A stretch of DNA of 24,638 nucleotides from an uncultured Bacteroidota bacterium. Lineage in GTDB: Bacteria; Bacteroidota; Bacteroidia; Chitinophagales; Chitinophagaceae. A program made the position numbers and the translations under genes. The DNA is taken from positions 1 through 24,638 of the forward strand of contig CAIRSV010000159.1 in NCBI GenBank assembly GCA_903881265.1, written 5' to 3'. Positions 21,177 to 24,638 of the stretch are shown piece after piece (position 1 is the first letter of the stretch; each line of letters begins with the position of its first letter). The notes beneath the pieces were generated by a model. The model worked only from the letters and a program-made list of their open reading frames with translations. It did not search any database and was not told the DNA's origin.

Positions 21177-21785
21177 TTGAAAATAACGGTACAACATATC
21201 AGCAAACGTTTTGGCGAGGAACTCTTGTTCGATGCGCTGTCGCTAGGCTTCGATACGCCTTCCTCGACGGCTCTTTTAGGAATCAATGGTTCTGGTAAAT
21301 CTACGCTGTTACAGCTAATTGCGACGTATATCGTTCCCTCTAAAGGTGAGGTCATTTATGAGCATGAGGGTCAGGTATTGGATCCCGATTTGATTTTTAA
21401 TCACATTTCGTTTTGCGCGCCTTATCTTGAATTGATTGAAGAAATGACACTAAAGGAATTTCTTGATTATCATTTTACCTTCAAAACACCATTGCTGCCA
21501 ATTGATGAAATCATTCGATACATAGGTCTTGACGCGTCAAAAGATAAATTGATTGAAAAATTTTCAAGCGGTATGAAGCAACGGGTGAAGTTGGCTCAGG
21601 CTATTTTTTCAGATACGGCTGCGGTGTTTCTCGATGAACCTTGCACCAATCTTGATGAAAATGGTATTGCACTTTATCATCGCATGATTGAAGGTTTTTG
21701 CAGGCATCGAATTTTGTTGGTGGCATCCAACGACAAGAACGAGTACGATGTCTGCGAAACAATGCATAGAGTGGGTAGTATATAA
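21177..21785 (+). CDS. Stand-alone ABC transporter ATP-binding protein (TTG start)
   Basis: Read from TTG at 21177, the protein has 202 residues and begins MKITVQHISKRFGEELLF, as ABC ATPases do. An upstream ATG at 21024 would add residues unlike any ABC protein and start inside the CoA-binding gene. Walker A is GINGSGKST (35-43), the signature FSSGMKQRVKLAQA (129-142), and Walker B AVFLDEP (149-155), with Glu154. The Q-loop region reads CAPYLELIEEM and lacks an obvious Gln. The H-loop position appears to be Asn185 (ASNDKNE) instead of His. It has no membrane domain and no permease gene next to it, so its partner and substrate are unknown; heme-exporter-like (CcmA) and drug-type ATPases are the nearest relatives by eye. 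Confidence 0.87.
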   Translation: MKITVQHISKRFGEELLFDALSLGFDTPSSTALLGINGSGKSTLLQLIATYIVPSKGEVIYEHEGQVLDPDLIFNHISFCAPYLELIEEMTLKEFLDYHFTFKTPLLPIDEIIRYIGLDASKDKLIEKFSSGMKQRVKLAQAIFSDTAAVFLDEPCTNLDENGIALYHRMIEGFCRHRILLVASNDKNEYDVCETMHRVGSI

Positions 21786-21808
21786 CACGTATTTTCAATC
21801 GATTTATC

Positions 21809-21898
21809 GCATAGCAAGCTTACAGCATTCGGAATGTGGGAGCAATAGCATGTAAACAAAATAATATTTTCACTACTTTCATTTCAACTTTGCTATGC
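21809..21898. repeat. Distant inverted repeat GCATAGCAA ... TTGCTATGC
   Basis: Nine-base perfect arms at 21809-21817 and 21890-21898, 72 bp apart, upstream of rmlA. They could be paired binding sites or a long hairpin; the second arm lies within the probable rmlA promoter (CAACTTTG, 21885-21892). Role unknown. Confidence 0.3.
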
Positions 21899-21931
21899 AA
21901 CGAGTAACTTTAACCCTTTAACAAATTCAAA

Positions 21932-22789
21932 ATGAAAGGAATTATCTTGGCCGGCGGCTCCGGTACCCGTCTTTATCCAATCACGAAGGCTATATCAAAG
22001 CAATTAATGCCTATCTATGATAAGCCGATGATTTACTATCCCTTATCTGTGTTGATGATGGCTGGCATCAATGAAATCTTGGTCATTACCACACCTGAAG
22101 ATAACGAGCAGTTTAAACGCTTGTTAGGTGATGGTTCTGAAATTGGTTGCAAAATTAGTTATGCTAAACAAGAAGTGCCCAATGGATTAGCACAAGCTTT
22201 TGTAATCGGTGAATCGTTTATCGGAAATGACAAGGTGGCATTGGTACTGGGCGATAATATTTTCTATGGTGTGGGCCTTGGTCGTCAGCTTCAAACTCTG
22301 AATGATGTGGAAGGCGGTTATGTATTTGCCTACCCTGTATCGGATCCTGAACGTTACGGCGTAGTAGAGTTTGATAGTCAAATGAAAGCCATTTCGATTG
22401 AAGAAAAACCTACGAATCCGCGATCGAATTATGCGGTGCCGGGCTTGTATTTTTACGATAATTCAGTGGTTAATATTGCGAAGGAACTAAAGCCTTCCGC
22501 AAGAGGTGAATATGAAATAACGGATGTGAACCGTGTGTATCTCGAGCAAGGTAATCTGCATGTGGCTGTATTAGACAGAACAACAGCATGGTTAGATACA
22601 GGTACTTTTGAAAGCCTGCACGATGCTAGTGAGTATGTACGAGTCATCGAAAAGCGACAAGGCACTAAAATTGGATGTATCGAAGAAGTGGCATATAGGA
22701 TGAATTATATCAACAAGGAGCAATTAATCGAATTGGCTGAGAAACTTAAGAAAAGCGGTTACGGCGATTATCTCCTTAGCTTGCTCTAA
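21932..22789 (+). CDS. rmlA: Glucose-1-phosphate thymidylyltransferase
   Basis: A 285-residue RmlA, of the usual length. The nucleotidyltransferase motif GGSGTRLYP (8-16) is followed by KQLMPIYDKPMIYYPLS (23-39) with the catalytic Lys. The later motifs LGDNIFYG (106-113), AWLDTGTFESL and EEVAYRMNYI are typical. It makes dTDP-glucose from glucose 1-phosphate and dTTP, the first step to dTDP-rhamnose and other deoxysugars of surface polysaccharides. rmlB, rmlC and rmlD are not in the window. The gene lies 37 bp before the acetyltransferase gene and opens a polysaccharide cluster that continues past the right edge. Confidence 0.96.
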   Translation: MKGIILAGGSGTRLYPITKAISKQLMPIYDKPMIYYPLSVLMMAGINEILVITTPEDNEQFKRLLGDGSEIGCKISYAKQEVPNGLAQAFVIGESFIGNDKVALVLGDNIFYGVGLGRQLQTLNDVEGGYVFAYPVSDPERYGVVEFDSQMKAISIEEKPTNPRSNYAVPGLYFYDNSVVNIAKELKPSARGEYEITDVNRVYLEQGNLHVAVLDRTTAWLDTGTFESLHDASEYVRVIEKRQGTKIGCIEEVAYRMNYINKEQLIELAEKLKKSGYGDYLLSLL

Positions 22790-22826
22790 TAGGTTTCAGT
22801 ATTTTTTACTTAATTTCGTTGCCTAC

Positions 22827-23405
22827 ATGGAAAGACAATATAAGGCAGACCCCACGGCAGTGATTGATGAAGGCTGTGAGATAGGAGAAGATGTTGCTAT
22901 ATGGCATTTCAGTCATATTATGAAGGGATGTACAATTGGAGACCGTTGCAATATCGGACAAAATGTTGTGATATCACCTAGCGTAGTCTTGGGTAAGAAT
23001 GTAAAAATCCAGAATAATGTATCTGTTTATACTGGCGTTACTTGTGGCGATGATGTGTTTTTAGGACCTTCCTGCGTATTTACCAATGTCAGTAATCCGC
23101 GTAGTGGTGTCAACAGAAGAGGACAATACGACAAAACGCATGTAGGTGATGGAGCCACGATAGGCGCTAATGCCACGATCGTTTGTGGACATGATATTGG
23201 AAGGTATGCGTTTATAGGTGCAGGCGCAGTGGTGACAAAGAGCGTTCCTGATTACGCCTTGATGGTGGGTAATCCCGCTAAACAAATTGGATGGATGAGT
23301 GAATATGGTCATAGGTTGCATTTTAATAGTGATGGCATTGCCACCTGTGAAGAAAGTAAACAGACCTATAAATTAGAGAATAACAACGTGATACGAATCA
23401 ACTAA
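22827..23405 (+). CDS. Left-handed beta-helix N-acetyltransferase (WbpD/WlbB-like)
   Basis: A 192-residue acyltransferase made of hexapeptide repeats (IGEDVAIWHFSHIMKGCTIG, CNIGQNVVISPSVVLG, NVKIQNNVSVYTGV, GATIGANATIVCGHDIG, AFIGAGAVVTKSV). A short C-terminal extension with VGNPAKQIGWMSEYG follows. This arrangement and the ending match WbpD/WlbB enzymes, which acetylate the 3-amino group of UDP-2-acetamido-3-amino-2,3-dideoxy-D-glucuronate with acetyl-CoA. The trimeric enzymes act in the cytoplasm. The next gene (5 bp later) is a WbpB-like dehydrogenase of the same pathway, which supports the call. A related sugar substrate cannot be ruled out from sequence alone. Confidence 0.9.
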   Translation: MERQYKADPTAVIDEGCEIGEDVAIWHFSHIMKGCTIGDRCNIGQNVVISPSVVLGKNVKIQNNVSVYTGVTCGDDVFLGPSCVFTNVSNPRSGVNRRGQYDKTHVGDGATIGANATIVCGHDIGRYAFIGAGAVVTKSVPDYALMVGNPAKQIGWMSEYGHRLHFNSDGIATCEESKQTYKLENNNVIRIN

Positions 23406-23410
23406 AAAGT

Positions 23411-24421
23411 ATGAGTAAGGTAAAATTCGCAGTTATCGGTTGCGGTCATATTGGGAAGCGTCATGCAGAAATGATTGAACGTAATGAGGAATCTGAATTG
23501 GTGGCTTTAGTGGATATTAAACCCAAGGATCAAGTAGGCATTGATGCGTATAGCGCTTCATTTTTTAATTCAGTCGATGCGTTATTACAAAGCCCTGAGT
23601 TGAACAAAATTGATGTGATTAATATCGCTTCACCGAATGGGTATCATGTCGAACACGCGTTAAAATGTCTTGAGGCAAAGAAACATGTGGTGATTGAAAA
23701 GCCGATGGCATTGAATAAACAAGATGCCGAACTCGTGATCTATAAAGCGTTGAATGTACACAAACACGTATTCGCTGTGATGCAAAATAGGTATAGCCCG
23801 CCGAGTGTATGGATTAAAGATTTGATAGAGAGTGGTCGCTTGGGCAATATTTATATGGTGCAGCTCAACTGTTATTGGAATCGGGATAGCCGATACTATA
23901 AGGCAGATAGTTGGCATGGCAAAAAAGACCTGGATGGCGGTACCTTATTTACGCAATTCTCTCATTTCATTGATTTGATGTATTGGCTGTTTGGCGACAT
24001 CAAGAATATTCATTCACGATTCAGTAATTTTAACCATAAGGATTTGACCGAATTCAGGGAGGACAGCGGTATGATTCAATTTGATTTTGTAAACGGAGGT
24101 AGCGGATGTATGAATTTTTCGACCTCTATCTGGGATAAGAATCTCGAAAGTTCGATGACTATTATTGCCGAACATGGAAGCGTGAAAATTGGAGGTCAAT
24201 ATATGGATAAGGTTGAATTCTGTCATGTAAAAGAGTATGAAATGCCTGTGCTGAAGCAAACAAATCCAGGCAATGATTACGGCGCTTATAAAGGAAGCGC
24301 GGCAAATCATCACTATATTATTGAGAACGTGGTGAATGTCTTAAAGAACCGGTCGGTTATCACCACCAATGCCCTTGAAGGATTGAAAGTGGTTGATATA
24401 ATAGAAAGGATGTATAAATAA
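23411..24421 (+). CDS. Gfo/Idh/MocA sugar dehydrogenase (WbpB/WlbA-like)
   Basis: A 336-residue oxidoreductase. The N-terminal Rossmann fold has GCGHIGKRH (10-18), and the family's EKP motif is VIEKPMALN (94-102; Lys97). The C-terminal alpha/beta domain has HGKKDLDGGTLFTQFSHFIDLMYWL, with the His of the family in FSHFID. WbpB-type enzymes oxidise UDP-N-acetyl-glucosaminuronate at C3, which is then aminated by WbpE, acetylated by WbpD and sometimes epimerised by WbpI. It sits 5 bp after the acetyltransferase gene and 2 bp before the flippase gene. WbpA, WbpE and WbpI genes are not in this window and would be expected nearby. Substrate is inferred from context. Confidence 0.9.
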   Translation: MSKVKFAVIGCGHIGKRHAEMIERNEESELVALVDIKPKDQVGIDAYSASFFNSVDALLQSPELNKIDVINIASPNGYHVEHALKCLEAKKHVVIEKPMALNKQDAELVIYKALNVHKHVFAVMQNRYSPPSVWIKDLIESGRLGNIYMVQLNCYWNRDSRYYKADSWHGKKDLDGGTLFTQFSHFIDLMYWLFGDIKNIHSRFSNFNHKDLTEFREDSGMIQFDFVNGGSGCMNFSTSIWDKNLESSMTIIAEHGSVKIGGQYMDKVEFCHVKEYEMPVLKQTNPGNDYGAYKGSAANHHYIIENVVNVLKNRSVITTNALEGLKVVDIIERMYK

Positions 24422-24423
24422 GA

Positions 24424-24638
24424 ATGAGCATATCCAAAAACATTGGGGTTACCTATATTTCTCAAATTGGAGGTGTCTTCATTTCAGTTCTGAGCACTAT
24501 TTTTCTCTCTAGAATTTTAGGTGCCGAAGGACGTGGGGAGTTTTCCGTGTATAATAATTCGGTCACCTTCTTTAATTTGTTTATTGGATTAAGTCTGCCT
24601 AGTACCATCATTTATAGTGTGGCCAACAAGCGTGTGGA
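24424..24638 (+). CDS. Polysaccharide flippase (Wzx/MATE-like), 3' end missing
   Basis: An ATG at 24424, 2 bp after the dehydrogenase stop, opens a frame that stays open to the last base of the window (71 codons plus two bases). It begins MSISKNIGVTYISQIGGVFI, then SVLSTIFLSRILGAEGRGEF (about 22-41) and FFNLFIGLSLPSTIIYSVAN (about 49-68). The SRxLGxEGRGEF pattern at the first cytoplasmic loop is typical of oligosaccharide flippases of the MOP superfamily. These move undecaprenyl-linked repeat units across the inner membrane. The gene continues past the right edge, so length and specificity are unknown. Confidence 0.85.
   Translation, partial: MSISKNIGVTYISQIGGVFISVLSTIFLSRILGAEGRGEFSVYNNSVTFFNLFIGLSLPSTIIYSVANKRV

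Overview
The window looks like a stretch of a Bacteroidota (Bacteroidetes) chromosome. Signs of this in the sequence are a type IX secretion (T9SS) C-terminal sorting domain on a large GEVED protein, promoter boxes of the TAnnTTTG type, genes without recognisable Shine-Dalgarno sequences, several Bacteroidetes-typical families (DUF5683, DUF2490, small Cys-lipobox lipoproteins), and the gene order parA-parB-DUF5683-dapB. There are no tRNA or rRNA genes, insertion sequences, CRISPR arrays or prophage genes. Most of the window is housekeeping chromosome with compact, often overlapping genes. The species cannot be fixed from this alone; a Chitinophagales/Sphingobacteriales-like lineage is only a guess.

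Left part (1-6260). The 3' part of an RND-type efflux adaptor gene ends at 1032. A bidirectional terminator separates it from a convergent 1083-residue secreted multidomain protein with a T9SS tail. Next, on the minus strand, is the ribosomal operon rpsF-rpsR-rplI (S6, S18, L9), with a perfect terminator at its end and a foldable leader in front of rpsF. A small Ala/Thr/Pro/Glu-rich lipoprotein follows.

Middle part (6261-13488, plus strand). An ECF-like sigma factor gene overlaps a gene for a single-pass membrane protein. That protein joins an anti-sigma-like cytosolic segment to an extracytoplasmic trypsin-like protease, and the pair is the most system-like unit here. Then come parA and parB (chromosome segregation), DUF5683, dapB (lysine/diaminopimelate synthesis), zapA (divisome), and a PolX-family gene whose three polymerase carboxylates are all replaced while the PHP nuclease site is intact.

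Right-middle part (13489-21785). It holds rbfA (30S maturation), an MsbA-like ABC exporter, a cysteine-rich mini-lipoprotein, rarA, a two-helix membrane protein, a lipoprotein/DUF2490 barrel pair, an M20 amidohydrolase overlapping a SPOR-domain protein gene, a CoA-binding protein, and a stand-alone ABC ATPase that appears to start with TTG. Two convergent gene pairs meet with no intergenic DNA.

Right edge (21932-24638). This is the start of a surface-polysaccharide cluster: rmlA (dTDP-glucose synthesis), a WbpD-type N-acetyltransferase, a WbpB-type sugar dehydrogenase, and the first 71 codons of a Wzx-like flippase, open at the window end. The dehydrogenase and acetyltransferase belong to one known route to UDP-diacetamido-uronic acids; its other enzymes would lie outside the window.
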